Assembly (NCBI GenBank): GCA_964036295.1
Contig: OZ038465.1
Span: forward strand, 24,896,870 to 24,960,869
Direction: 5' to 3'
Length of the DNA: 64,000 bases
Origin: Plumapathes pennacea
Lineage: Eukaryota; Cnidaria; Anthozoa; Antipatharia; Myriopathidae
A program made the position numbers and the translations under genes. A model generated the notes under the pieces. The model was not told the origin of the DNA and searched no databases. It saw only the letters and a program-made list of their open reading frames with translations. Positions within the stretch are counted from its first letter, which is position 1. Every line of letters begins with the position of its first letter. Positions 22,500 through 34,500 of this stretch are shown in pieces.

Positions 22500-24085
22500 A
22501 AAAAAGGAGATGACAGCACTCAAGTGCATTTTGTAGTTCGTGCAACGCGTGAAAAACCTCTATGGAAGTTGTCTAATTATGCATAATGAATACACCACAC
22601 GAACGTACAGCTGTTGAAAACATAAAAGTTTATTTGATCCTGAAATTAGGTGGTTTTTTTAATTTAGAAAGTAGACTTTACGGTTGAACATGTTATAATC
22701 ATTCTTATTCGCAGCTGCGTGGCTAAACTCGCCCAAAAGCGCGAACGTGCTTGCTGGGGCGACGCCATGTTTATTATATTTACCTAACTTTGAAAACGAA
22801 AGAAGGCGGAGGTCGAACTCAAAGGATTACTGAACATGTATATATTTTTGCAAATCGAACAGAGTTAATATAGCATTGAATTTCCCCTTCTAGAAAGTCC
22901 AATCTTCCTACTTGTTTTAAAACAGGTTAAGTAAACAAGATAGTAGCCATAGCAACTGAGAGAGTCACCATATGGCAGACTTCACCGCGACTTACTCGTC
23001 ATTTCCGCAGCCTCGCTAGAGAACAGGTGTACCGGAAGTGACGCCATAATGGTGTGAGGGTTCTCCTCAGAGTCTTCCTGGAGACTACTCTCACAACCGG
23101 ACGATCACAACCAACCAACGCACTCTCCCAAAGTGTAGCACGGTTTTCAAGTCGCTGGTCCTATTTCAAACCAAACTATACCTTTTTTTTTCCAAAGACC
23201 TTTTCGGAATTCTTCCTTAAATTTTACAGCCTTTAATTTGTGGTTTCATAAACCCCACTCAAAATCATAACAATCCCAGACCAAAAAGACAAAATAGATT
23301 ACTCGCATCCTTTAGAACTGCATATACCTATCTAAATCGAAAAAAGTATAATCGGATTGAAATGTCCTCGTTTTCTGAATTTGTGAACACTGTTTATCGT
23401 GCAACAGAGTAGTTTTCTATTGGTTTGTGTTTGGATATGTTTTTGGTTCAGTCGTCTCAGCATGACGTTTCCCAACTGAGAAAAAGCAGAACAAAGTAGA
23501 AATTGCAAAAATTAACGCGTCCACGTATTTTACGGGGGTCCCGCTAATACTTTACAAAATATTTACGAAATATTATATAACCCCTTCCTGTGTAATGTAG
23601 CCTCATCTAAACACGCGGGAAGTTGGTAGAACGCGAGAACAGCGTAGGGAAACCACGAGGCTTTTAAAAATAATCAATCAATTATAAGATATACGTCAGC
23701 GTGTAATATACTTGTGACGGTAACGCAAGGTACCAGGAAAAAAAGTGTCTCCATAATTTTACCGTCTATGAACTGTTGCTAAATTTAACTATCTTTGTCG
23801 AGATTCTATTGCTTTCATTGTTTTTTACTAAGAAGAACGACTGTCGCAATTTCTCTAAATGTCTCCCACGTCCTTACGACCTAAAAATGGAAGCATTTGG
23901 AGTCGCACGCGAGAGCTCGACAACCCCGACTTCAGGTCAATTTCACATATTCACGTGCGCCTTTTGTTTTTCTACAATTAGTTTTGTTTTAACGACGTTG
24001 CCGTCGTCCTCTCCCGTCTTGGTGCTTTAAGTCCCCATTAAGTATAAGTTAAGAAATGTAGCATAAGGGAACTAGATTTTTCATA
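22500..24085. other. No gene recognised
   Basis: The only repeat I can name is at about 23597-23660: a fragment of the TAGCCTCATCTAAACACGCGG hairpin family whose intact copy is at 34241-34422. Short open frames only. Confidence 0.45.
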
Positions 24086-24091
24086 TCTTTT

Positions 24092-24297
24092 AGCTCTTTT
24101 GCTCCTGAGAGTGATCTTCAAATGTTTTTTTAGTCTTTTATCCGAGATTCATAGTACAGCATAGAGAATCTGCTATCTTGATAGTTTGCTCAGATAAAAG
24201 CTGATTTGTCTATCAATTCACACTACATCACTTATAGATTTTCTTCTTGAGTAGTTCGGAGAAAACTTGTATCATGAGCTCAGGAGTGAAAGGGTTA
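24092..24297. mobile_element. TTAACCC-type MITE (copy 1)
   Basis: This is one of at least eight copies here of a ~205 bp element whose ends read CCCTTTCACTCCCAAG and the reverse complement CTTGGGAGTGAAAGGG, usually next to TTAA. TTAA plus a CCC start is the pattern of piggyBac-type elements, so these may be piggyBac-derived (inference). This copy is diverged, starting GCTCTTTTGCTCCTGAGAGT. Confidence 0.7.
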
Positions 24298-24330
24298 AAA
24301 GAAAAATTGCACAAACTGCACCTGATGTTC

Positions 24331-25215
24331 AACTACAGTCAACTCTCCTTAAGGCGGACACCCTTGGGACCAAATTTACTGTCCGCCTTAGAGAGAGTTC
24401 ATGTAACTTGATACTCGAACCTCAAAACTGAAACCAGTACTTTCGGCAATGTAAAATGTAATCAGATGACGGGCCGGTTGAGTCTCTTTTAGGCTAACGG
24501 AATCCAACACAGCTCATACGCACTTCGAGCGTTTGTGAATTAATCTTAATAACGAAACTCGTTTGTGTCGCTTGTTATTTTACTTGGAGCCAGGGTTCAT
24601 AACCTCCATTTATTACGAAGAAAACTTTGTAAGTACAAGCTTCAAGGTGTTCCAGAGTCTGTGGCCTGGTAATAAAGTGCACAGAAAAAAGAAAAAAAAG
24701 AGAAGATTAAAACTGTCGTTGATCGAAACTAAGACGCGAATAAAGAATTAAGAATAAAAATGACTCCAGTAAAAGCACAGGCGGCCCGTGCGTTTGGGAG
24801 TGATTCCGCTGATAGTTCGCGGGCGCAATATAATGACAACGAGAATTTTTACTAATAAAATAAGACTTAAGTACACTGACCTGGTTTATCTGTGTCTCTT
24901 GCTTAGTTGTGCGGGTTCTGGGGCCATCCGGGACAAATCTTGCTCATATGGCCCCAGAACCCGCACAGTTAAGCAGGAGACATAGATAAACCAGGTCAAT
25001 GTGTTCAAGTCTCGTAAGTCTGTCAAGTTTCGTAAACATCCGGTGTCCGCTTTAAGAAGTAGTTTTAATGGGGAAATGTTCGATAAAAAGTGTCCGCTGT
25101 CCCCCTTAGAGAGGTGTCCGACTGAGAGAGAGAGTTCAGTTACAGAAAAACAAGTGAAATTCGGCGGGGACCAAATTTGCTGTCCGCCTGAGTGTCCGCT
25201 TAGAGTTGAGGTAGT
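24331..25215. repeat. GCGGACA repeat with ACTACAGTCAACTCTCC ends
   Basis: The left end reads AACTACAGTCAACTCTCCTT followed by AAGGCGGACACCC; the right end carries TGTCCGCTTAGAGTTGA in the inverted sense. Internal copies of TGTCCGCYTTAGAGAG occur near 24380 and 25085-25115. The hairpin at 24874-25003 is nested in it. Confidence 0.55.
24874..25003. repeat. Near-perfect 130 bp hairpin
   Basis: Arms of about 55 bases run from CACTGACCTGGTTTATCTGT to the last CCAT of the left arm, and their reverse complement runs to 25003 with only a handful of mismatches. The loop is about 20 bases. A single strand could fold into a long stem. Confidence 0.9.
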
Positions 25216-25217
25216 AA

Positions 25218-25589
25218 CTGCAGAATACCCTGCCACACTATTGAAATCTTTACTGGAAAAAGACTGCCTACGCGGTACGCAGTGACTAAAATTATTCCAA
25301 GTCTCTTATGCACGGATGAAGTAGCTATGCCGTACGCAGTGACTAAAATTACCCACAGTCTCAAAGGTGGCAAAATATTTTATATACAAAAGCGGAAAAC
25401 GTTTTGTTCTTTGTATGGAAATTTAAAGAACGAGATATAACTGTTAAAGAATGCGAATTTCACTGTGTACAGCGTACGGCGCAGCCACTTTATAATACAG
25501 CTAAGAGACTTGGAATAATTTTAGTCACTGCGCACCGCGTAGCCAGCCCTTTTCCAGTATCGGTTTTAATGTGGTAGGGTATTCTGCAG
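25218..25589. mobile_element. MITE, 372 bp, ~95 bp inverted ends
   Basis: CTGCAGAATACCCTGCCACA at the left has its reverse complement at the right end, and the match continues through CAGTGACTAAAATTATTCCA for about 95 bp with scattered mismatches. The middle contains a further TACGCAGTGACTAAAATTAC copy. Confidence 0.85.
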
Positions 25590-26130
25590 TTAAGCCGAGG
25601 TGAGTGTAAACCCCTGTTCACACGACACGCGAAAAAGTTATAGGAACGGTACAAGTGCGTTCACACAAAATTTAACGCGAGAAAGAAAGCCGCCGGTTTG
25701 TGCAGTGTTTATATTAGCTTCAAGAACAGCAGAAGGCTTACATTTGGGAGAACAGATTACCTGGTTCCCCAAATCATGCCTTTGACAACCTTTGACTCTG
25801 TTCTGAATGCTTTACACTACTCAGAAGTAAAAATTACATGACTGGTGACATTTTTGTTTGGAATAGGGAGAATACCGCTGCTGAGATTACCTGAACTTGT
25901 GACAGATACTAAACAGTTATTTGATATCCTGAACTAATGAGTAATGGATACCTCTTGAAATGTTGATGTGTTACACATATAAAGACACAAAAAAGGAACT
26001 CAATCCAAGTAATTCTATGTTCAGCACCAGGACGGCCATTTTTATGATAGTTAATGATTAACCCACCAGGAGTCTCGTGTGAAATGCAGTCTCAAAGCAC
26101 GAGTACTTGCGGCGTGTGGAAGCCCTGATG
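25590..26130. other. No gene recognised
   Basis: No repeat or gene that I can support. Confidence 0.45.
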
Positions 26131-26337
26131 AACCCTTTCACTCCCAAGAGTGATCAACTTCAATTTTCTCCTTCAGTTTCTCACCAGAAACATATGATAT
26201 AGTGGGGAGAGCTTGGCTTTTGATGTCTTGCTCAGATGACAGCTGATTAAAATATTATCTCTCACTACATCACTAATACATTTTCATCTCAAAAGGTTTA
26301 GAGAATTTACATTTTGAGTTTGGGAGTGAAAGGATTA
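26131..26337. mobile_element. TTAACCC-type MITE (copy 2)
   Basis: Typical copy starting AACCCTTTCACTCCCAAGAG and ending GGGAGTGAAAGGATTAA. Confidence 0.85.
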
Positions 26338-26373
26338 AAGCCTGGTTAACCTCAGGGTATCTGTGATTACTTG

Positions 26374-26583
26374 CTTAACACTTTTTTACCCCCAAGCTCA
26401 AAGTACAGATTCTCCCAACCTTTTATAGAAAATATTTTAGCAGTGTGGTGAGAATTGACATCTAATTCAACTTTCACCTGAGCAAACTATATACAGGTGG
26501 CAAATTCTCCATACTGTATGATATATCTCTGGTGAAAGGAAGGAGAAAATTGAAGTTGATCACTCTTGGGAGTGAGGGTTAAA
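26374..26583. mobile_element. TTAACCC-type MITE (copy 3, inverted)
   Basis: Opposite orientation to copy 2, starting ACCCCCAAGCTCAAAGTA and ending GATCACTCTTGGGAGTGAGG. It is separated from copy 2 by under 40 bp, so the pair forms a large inverted repeat. Confidence 0.8.
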
Positions 26584-26867
26584 GATACATGACATCAGCA
26601 ACTTGTTCTGTTGCAGAAATTCACCCTCAACATTTCACTACAATTAAGGCTTTATTTCTGAAATAAATTACAAATTTCATCAGCACATTTACAACTAACA
26701 AACAAATGACCATAATTACTTTAAGAATAACAGGTTGCTCTCTTCCCGTCCATTTTCTCTCTTTATTTTGGTCAACTAAACTTTTGGCTGGCAAAGATCA
26801 CAGAATATAGTAAAAGTGAAAATAACAAGAAATCTTGAACCAACAGGGAGACCCTTGTTTCATAGTC

Positions 26868-27186
26868 TGTTAATAACATGCATACTATAGTTTCTGCAGT
26901 CTGATTGGCTGAGTGCATGTCAGTTTATCCCAAATAGTGCAAAAATGAGAAAAATAGCAGTGCAGAAGTATGAAATTAAGAGTGCAGAAATGTGAAATTG
27001 AAAATTCCCAACAGCTAGCACCCATAATAAGTCGCAAAAGCAAATAAAACAAAACATGTTTTTATTCCTTGGGACGATTTTGATTCTGTTTACGAGAAAC
27101 GAAGTTCTTGAGAGATACTTGTGAATTGTAACAAAATTGAAAAAAATAATTGCATGACAAAAATTATTTTATGCATGTTATTAACA
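26868..27186. mobile_element. Short TIR element with TGTTAATAACATGCAT ends
   Basis: TGTTAATAACATGCAT at the left and ATGCATGTTATTAACA at the right are exact reverse complements. The 290 bp interior is non-coding. Confidence 0.6.
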
Positions 27187-27206
27187 AGTACTCACATAGT
27201 TTCTCA

Positions 27207-27329
27207 TGCAATTTTGGAATAAATAAGCACTCGTAAATTTTTCAAAGACCACAAATTGCACTTGTGCAGTACTCATGCAATTTTGTGGTCTTTGAAAAAT
27301 TTACTTGTGCTCATTTATTCCAAATTGCA
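27207..27329. repeat. Hairpin repeat, ~123 bp
   Basis: TGCAATTTTGGAATAAATAA at the left matches TTATTCCAAATTGCA at the right in reverse complement. The inner part, AAATTTTTCAAAGACCACAA, pairs with TTGTGGTCTTTGAAAAATTT. Confidence 0.85.
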
Positions 27330-27508
27330 CCCGGAATCATGCAATTACCTGCACAGATGCTGACTTCTCTGACAAATCATGAACAAGGAAATGCAGGAAC
27401 TACAAAGCACTTTTCTTTAGCGACAAAAATAGGGAGTTCCAGTGCTAGTAAACATTTAAAAAATGAGCATTTTGGCGGCTGTTAAATGGACTACTAATAT
27501 TACCAGTA

Positions 27509-27718
27509 TTAACCCATTCAATCCTGAGTTCATATTAGAAACTCTCCCAACCTTTCAAAAAAATGCATTAGTAATGTAGTGAGAATTGATTTTTAGTTCA
27601 ATCAGCATTCATCTGAACAAACTACCAAGTGCCAATTTCTCCATACTGTATGGTATATCTCTGGTGAGAGAATGAAGGAGAAAATTGAATTTGATCACTC
27701 TCAGGAGTGAATTGGATA
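27509..27718. mobile_element. TTAACCC-type MITE (copy 4)
   Basis: Starts TTAACCCATTCAATCCTGAG and ends near CACTCTCAGGAGTGAATTGG. Diverged. Confidence 0.7.
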
Positions 27719-27841
27719 AGATGTGAGTCCAGTTGGCAAGTATTGTTCCATAAACACTATGTCAGAAATATTCCAACCCAGGTAGTTAAAACAAAGCTTA
27801 TAGCCTGATGAAGTCCCCTGTTATGATAAGCTTTGGCTTAA

Positions 27842-28101
27842 AGAGACCCTCTCACCATAGATGCTTTGCGTGCCCATGTTTATATTTACAACTGCCAAAC
27901 TCAACTTTCTTGAAGTGCCTACGTTACGACTGATCGATCTGACTGTTGCTGTTTGCCATATTCAATACACTTTCCGAATTTGTGCTGATTTATTTTGCGA
28001 TAAAATGTAGAAAAACACGAGTATCCACTGTTTTTGTATGATACAAAAATGGCCGTCATCAGTCACTGGGCGCGCAAAGCATCTACGGTGAAAGGATTAC
28101 T
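27842..28101. mobile_element. 260 bp TTAA element, AGAGACCCTCTCACC ends (short form)
   Basis: The element starts AGAGACCCTCTCACCATAGA and ends CTACGGTGAAAGGATTACT; both flanks carry TTAA (27838-27841 and 28102-28105). The ends continue as an inverted match through GATGCTTTGCG. A 1332 bp relative with the same ends is at 32563-33894. Confidence 0.85.
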
Positions 28102-28505
28102 TTAACACTAAGAATACTACACTTGCTGCAGATTTTCTTCCACACATATTATCGATGCGTTTGAAGAGTGGTGATGCTTAACATGATTATCTTATAAATA
28201 TTGATCACAGGAGCCTCATATAATATATTTAACAAGGTAACTCTTTCATGTTGAGAACAACCACCCTGCAGTACAGATTCTCAGAACATGTTTCTCACAC
28301 AGTTTCCACTAGCTCTCCCAGCTTCTACATCTATTACTGACAACGATTATTTATATTGCTGCATAGATCATCCCAAGAAAGAAATGAAAACCTTGAACAC
28401 TGGTATATCCATTTCACCAACAAGTGCACAAAGTTCTTAACATTGTGTTCATATAAAAGTTTGAGAGAAGCAAACTGGCCTGCTTAATACTATTGCTGTT
28501 CCTGG

Positions 28506-31500
28506 TCATGTAGGGGCAAACTTTTGGGCTTGTGACCTCACACGCTTTTCATAATCAGACCTGTTTTGACTGGAAGAAGAAGAGAACAAGAAAACCTCAC
28601 CACCAAAACTAGACACATGGATTCTGGCAACAGCTATCGGTTTGACTAATTGGCCCTATGTAAAAGTGTAAAACTTGTGTTTTTTGTATGGAGAAAAAAA
28701 AAAAAGCACCAGATGAAAGTACATAAAAATTAATCCTACTTTCGGAAATTTGAATATTGTAGCTTGAAAACCAGCAAATTTAGAGATACTTCAATTTTAA
28801 GAGATTTGTGTGGAGAAAGCCAAGCTGGCCCTACTAGCCTCGCTTTCATGTTTTTCCTGCACAGAGATGCCATCTGAAACATGCTTTTTCTTATAATATT
28901 GGTGGTTCTCCTTTGAAAGTCAATCATTAAGCTGTTCATTCCTAGTCCTCCACTCTTATTGCATAGGGTCTTAATACTAAAGGATTTTAGGTGTGTCTAC
29001 AGGACTGAAATAAAGCAACCAAACTTTGCAGAACAAATCTTGACTCACCAGTAGCTGGTATAGGCCTCTGCTTGGGCAGGGTCTTTAATATTTGGATCAT
29101 TTAGTAGATCTTGAATCCCAAGCAAGATCTACAAAACAGCATCAGGTGGGAGCAGTAGTTGCATAATTTATAAATGAGCATGTTTAACTGGCAGAATATA
29201 TAGAGGATATTACATGGCGGCGCGAAGATATGAATTTTATTTTCGAGTGGTAAAAACAATATTTTATGAACGAGCACTTTGTGAGTGGGTAAAATATTGC
29301 TTTTAACACGAGAAAATAAAATCCATATCTCCAAGCCGCCGTGTAATTTTCTTTTTATTATATTAGACACGAGTGTTTTACGAGAAATTGCACAAACAAC
29401 TGTGCAAAAGTGAGAAATGATGCCAACGATATCCTCACTAGTGAGGATGTGGAAAATACGCCACTCGGGTCCCGGATGTAGTTTCGTATGGATTTTATGC
29501 ACGGTATATTTTCCAGTAAAACACTCGTGTCTATATAATAAACAACAATATAATTTAGTAATCAGAGATTCTGCTAGACCAGCTGATAAAAGCCATACTG
29601 TACCAGAAAAATTGAGACTGCCAGTATTGTGTACCAGAAATATATGAAGCACTTTTTTTTTTCTGAAGACTCTCCTGTGTAAAGGGAGCCCACACTGAAT
29701 ATTCTACTCAGAGACAAAATGCGCTGAAACGGTCAAAAAGTCGATGAGATAGATTATCTTGTGTCCAGTTCCTCTGCAGCAGAGGAAATGATTATTTTGC
29801 TTCACATGTATGTTGTACCATTGATTCAAGGTGGCTCTGTACCAAAAAAGATATTTCCTGTTAGACCGGAAATATCTTTACTGGTTGATGGATGAGTCTA
29901 GCGGAATCTCTGGTAATACGTAACAAATGTGTTCATGGCTGTAAATCTTCTACAGGCTTTCTCAACATCAGACCAAATTAATGGCAGTTTGGAAACAAGC
30001 TGATTAAACTTCAACTCCACATTTTTTTTTTGCTGCATCATTTTTCAGAAGTAAATATAGAGCGTTAAGCATATATGACTAATAGGGACTGGTTCTTCAA
30101 AGCACAATTAGGCTAATCCTGGATTGGGTCTAAAACTTTCTTGTCATATACAAGCCTGAAAATGTAAAGGTTTTGTCCACAACAACTTCCTTCAGGCGTT
30201 TTAAGCTGGAACAAGCTTTTTAATCCATCTTTGAACAAAACCTTGCTATTTATTGGCGGAGAGGTCAAGAGAAAATATTTCGCTGATCCTGGGTTAGCTT
30301 AATCGGCCCTGAGCAACGACTGGGTTTTTATTCACCAAATTTGCGTACAGTACAGCCCAGATGTAAGTTCCCCCTTACGAGCGAGCGCGGAACGAGCGAT
30401 TGGCGGGCGCGGGTTATGCGTAACGCGTTCGCATAATTGCTTACCTTTGTGCCTGTCTGTTGTTCTAAAACACAATGAAATGAAAAGGAACAAGAGGCGG
30501 TAAATATCGGCTGGTTTAGCTGTCAGGAAAACTAAAGAGAACTTTTCGGGCGCAGCGAACGGCCGGCAAATCTGTCAGAAAAATTAAAAGCAAACGGTTT
30601 GTAAACAAAGTTCGCCGCTCAGGCAAAGTAAATCATCAAAGCTCCCACGGTTTTCGTTTATAAAATACTGTAGAAGCGAATGGATCACTCAACAAACCGG
30701 TAATTTTAGCTGGCAGTGTTTGACCAAAGCGAACGAGAGATCGAGCAGAGCTTAGCCGGCGAATCTGTCTGAGAATATAAACATCGGTCGTCGCGTCGCG
30801 TCGTCAAGATAAAGATCGCGGTCGGCCATTCACTCTCCGCAGTAAAATGTCTAAAGTAAAGAAATAAAGTCAAAAGCAGAAGCAAATGGATCCGTTCAAC
30901 AAATCGGTAATTTAGCTGACAGTGAGCAGAGCCGAGCCGGCGAATCTGTCTGAGAATAACATCGAACGTTGCGTCATCAAAATAGAGAGATCGCGGTCGG
31001 CCGTTCACTCTCCGCAGTAAAATGTCTAATGTAAAGAAATAAAGTCAAAAGCAGAAGCAAATACCGAACAATAGGTTCAGCGAGCGTTATAAAAACAACA
31101 CATCTTCACGTCCATCAATTGAAGTGTCGCACGTATAAACACAAAACCGCAGGTTTTCGGTCGTCAGATCTTCGTGTAGACTCTATGGCGCGTTTAACTA
31201 CGGCAACGAAGGAAATCATCATCCGACTGAGATCTGAAGGAAAATCAATCAAAGGAAACTCGTGCTGAACTTTCTACAAAATACAAGTTTCAAATCAGCG
31301 CGAAGTCCATATCAAAATTTCTCAAGCGGTACAAAGAAAGAAATTCGCTGGAAAACGCTCACAAAAGTGGTCGTCCCACGGAGAGCGTGACTTTGGAAAT
31401 CAAAGAATTCATCGACAAGAGCTACAAAGACAACGATGAACTGTCATTCTAAAACCACTTTGTCTCCTGTCCGCGTCGCTGCACGCGCTGCTCACCGATG

Positions 31501-34500
31501 CAGATAATGACGCGCTCGTTACGCGCGCGATGTGGGAACTTACATCTGGGCTGTACTGTACGAACAAAAACGTTTGCAAATATGACTTACACACCATAAG
31601 TTTGACTTCAAAATAGTATTGCTCAAGATAGCATGTATGTCATACTTACGAACAGTTTTGTTTATACGCTTGTTTGGTGAACATGGCCATTGCATTGTAA
31701 GGCCCGGTTTAGACGTCGTGTTAGAGTCGAGCCGAATTCAATTCAGGACTAAAAAAAATATTAAGACCACTTAAGTTCGACTGTAGCACGACGTCTGAAT
31801 CAAAGGTTTGAATTAAGTTCGACTGAGCAATAAGTTCGACAAACTGCCGTGCTACACGACTCTAGCACGGCTTTGATTCAGACGTCGCGCCCGAGTCGTG
31901 CCAAACCAAATGCATACATTACTATAATGTATAACAGCATAAATTTGATGCGGCCTCTGTCAAAGAGAAGAAAGATAAGAAAGTTGAGCCGAATTTGGAA
32001 TTAAGTTCGACGTCTGAACCAAAGCCGTGCCACCGTCGTGCTTCAGTCGAACTCAATTGCAATTAGGTTCGGTACGGCTCTAGTGTCACAACTTGTGCGA
32101 GTGAAAGAGGTGCATTTGTCTGACCTGCTTGATAGTGACAGCCGGTCGCCAGTCTTTGTCCTCGTCGAGCAGCGACAGACACACCGTCCCAGATGGATAC
32201 ACATTGGGATGAAATATGGGAGGCTCAAATTTGCCTAGAAATTTGAAGAAACAAAATCATTAAGCCTTGTCCTCACTAGCGCATAAGCATAAGCATAAGC
32301 ATAAGCATAAGCATAAGCATAAGAGAGCGACAGTGGCGACATATGCATAAGCATAAGGATCAAACATGTTCGTTCCTTATGCTTATGCTTATGTCGCCAC
32401 TGTCGCTCTCTCATTCTTATGCTTATGCTTATGCGCTAGTGAGGACCAGGCTTTACTTTTGACACCACCAACCATCACCTATCATAAAGAAAGGGTCCGA
32501 CTGCTACAATTTCAGAAATTTGAATGTCGAAGCTTGAAAACCTACAGATATTTCAATTTTAAACAGACCCTCTCACCTTAGATGCTTTGCACGTCCAGTG
32601 ACAAACAACGGCCATTTTCGTATCATTCAAAAATGGCAGATTCTCATGTTTTTCTTATGTTTTATACATTCACTCCTGGAGAAATAACGCGTGCAGCTAC
32701 CTCCAATTCCTGGGAGTTTTACGGGAATGGTGACGAAACGCGACTCGCAAAAATAAACCAAATGCTCAGTAATTACAGAAGTGAGATATCATTCCCAATT
32801 GAAATTTACTTTAAACTAGAATACATAAATCACCAAAATATGTAATAAAAAGGACAAAAGATAATTCAAAAGGCAATAAAATGTGAAGTTATAAATCATC
32901 GAATGAAATATTTTGTTCGCAGCGTTCATCCATCCGAAGACGAAAAGCGAATTTATCTAAACAAAACTTGAGTGAAATGGTTCTAAACTTCAGACTGATA
33001 TTCTAAAATCACAGATCGGTCTCGATAAAGCAAATCTATTAAGTCTGTAGACAAAATAGGAGCAAAATTAGCAATCGGACAGGAAATTATTGTGCGAAGT
33101 ACATCGCCACGTGGTGATAAACAAAGTCAGTTTTACGAAGAAATTAAATGATATTTCTTCCCTACGGATTCGTTTCATGGTCACTATCATCACTAATAAC
33201 TCCACAAATCCTTCTCCGGTAAACACAACGAAGAAACATACTGCCTTGGACAGATAAGAAGCTTACAAGAATCCGCGTTCTTACCTCCGCCATTGTAAGT
33301 TCAAACAACATGACATCTCTCCTTTCGTCTTCATCGGCCGAAGGCTCTTTCAGAATTTAAATCTGTTCATAAGTCGCCAGTTATTTTTGAGGAGACAATC
33401 TTGCACATTTGACAGCATTACGTTGCATTTTTTGTTCGTGAAAGTACGAAAAACAAACGGCGTACGCGCGGATGGCGCCGCGACGAAAATCGTGAAACTT
33501 TATCGTCTTCTGATCTCTTTGTTTAGCTGTCAAAAAATGCGCAAAACACAGATTCCGATTGGTTCATTCACACAAGGGTTTATAACAATAGATTTGACAA
33601 AACGTGACTAGGGGAGGGTGGGGAGGGTGGGGAGAGGTTTTTCCCGACGCGTTTTTTGATGCCGGCAAATTCCGGCGCAGGAGCAAATGCCATTGTTTTT
33701 CTGATGCCGGCAAATGGGCGTAGGAGCGAATGGGTTATCGTAAAATAAATCAGCACAAATTCAGAAAGTGTATTGAATACGGCATATAGCGACAGTCAGA
33801 CCGTTCAGTCATAATGTGGGTGCCTCAGGAAACTTGAGCTTCAGAAGTAAATGCAAACATGGGCATGCAAAGCATCTACGGTGAGAGGGTCTCTTTGAGA
33901 GATTTGAATGGAGAAAGCCAAGCTGGCCATACCAGCCTCACTTTTACATTTTTCCTGCACTTTGAGTTAAAAAAAAAAAATACTCTGCTTTAATTAAATA
34001 TATAACATTCAAATTGCACATGATTTTTTTTTTAATTGAAACATGATTTCTTTTTGTAGTATTGGTGATTCACCTTTGCAAGTCAAACTTGAAGTTGTTC
34101 AATCCCAGTCTCCCACCCCCTTTCCCTTTGGTCTATTGCTGCTTTAAAGATTTTAAAACAATACAAGATGGACAATTAGTTTTTTTACTATAAGGTATAC
34201 TGTTTTTAGAAGTCTTATAAGTACTTTTGTATTATTTAAGAAATATATAATGCGTCACCGTGTAATATAGCCTCATCTAAACACGCGGGAAGTTGGGAGA
34301 ACACGAGAGTAGCGTAAGGAAACCACGAGGCCGCCGAGTGGTTTCCGGCACTACTCGAGTGTTCTCCCAACTTCCCGCATGTTTAGATGAGGCTATATTA
34401 CACGGGAACACGTTATATATTTCTTTTATAAAAAAATTAGTCAAGTAAAAAACATCGTGTATCGTGTCAGCGTGTAATATACTCTCATCTAACAAGGTTA

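Noticed and set aside
29101..29652. 183-codon open frame on the minus strand
   Set aside because: It crosses a palindromic MITE and the UBE2I exon in a different frame; the translation is hydrophobic and AT-driven with no domain.
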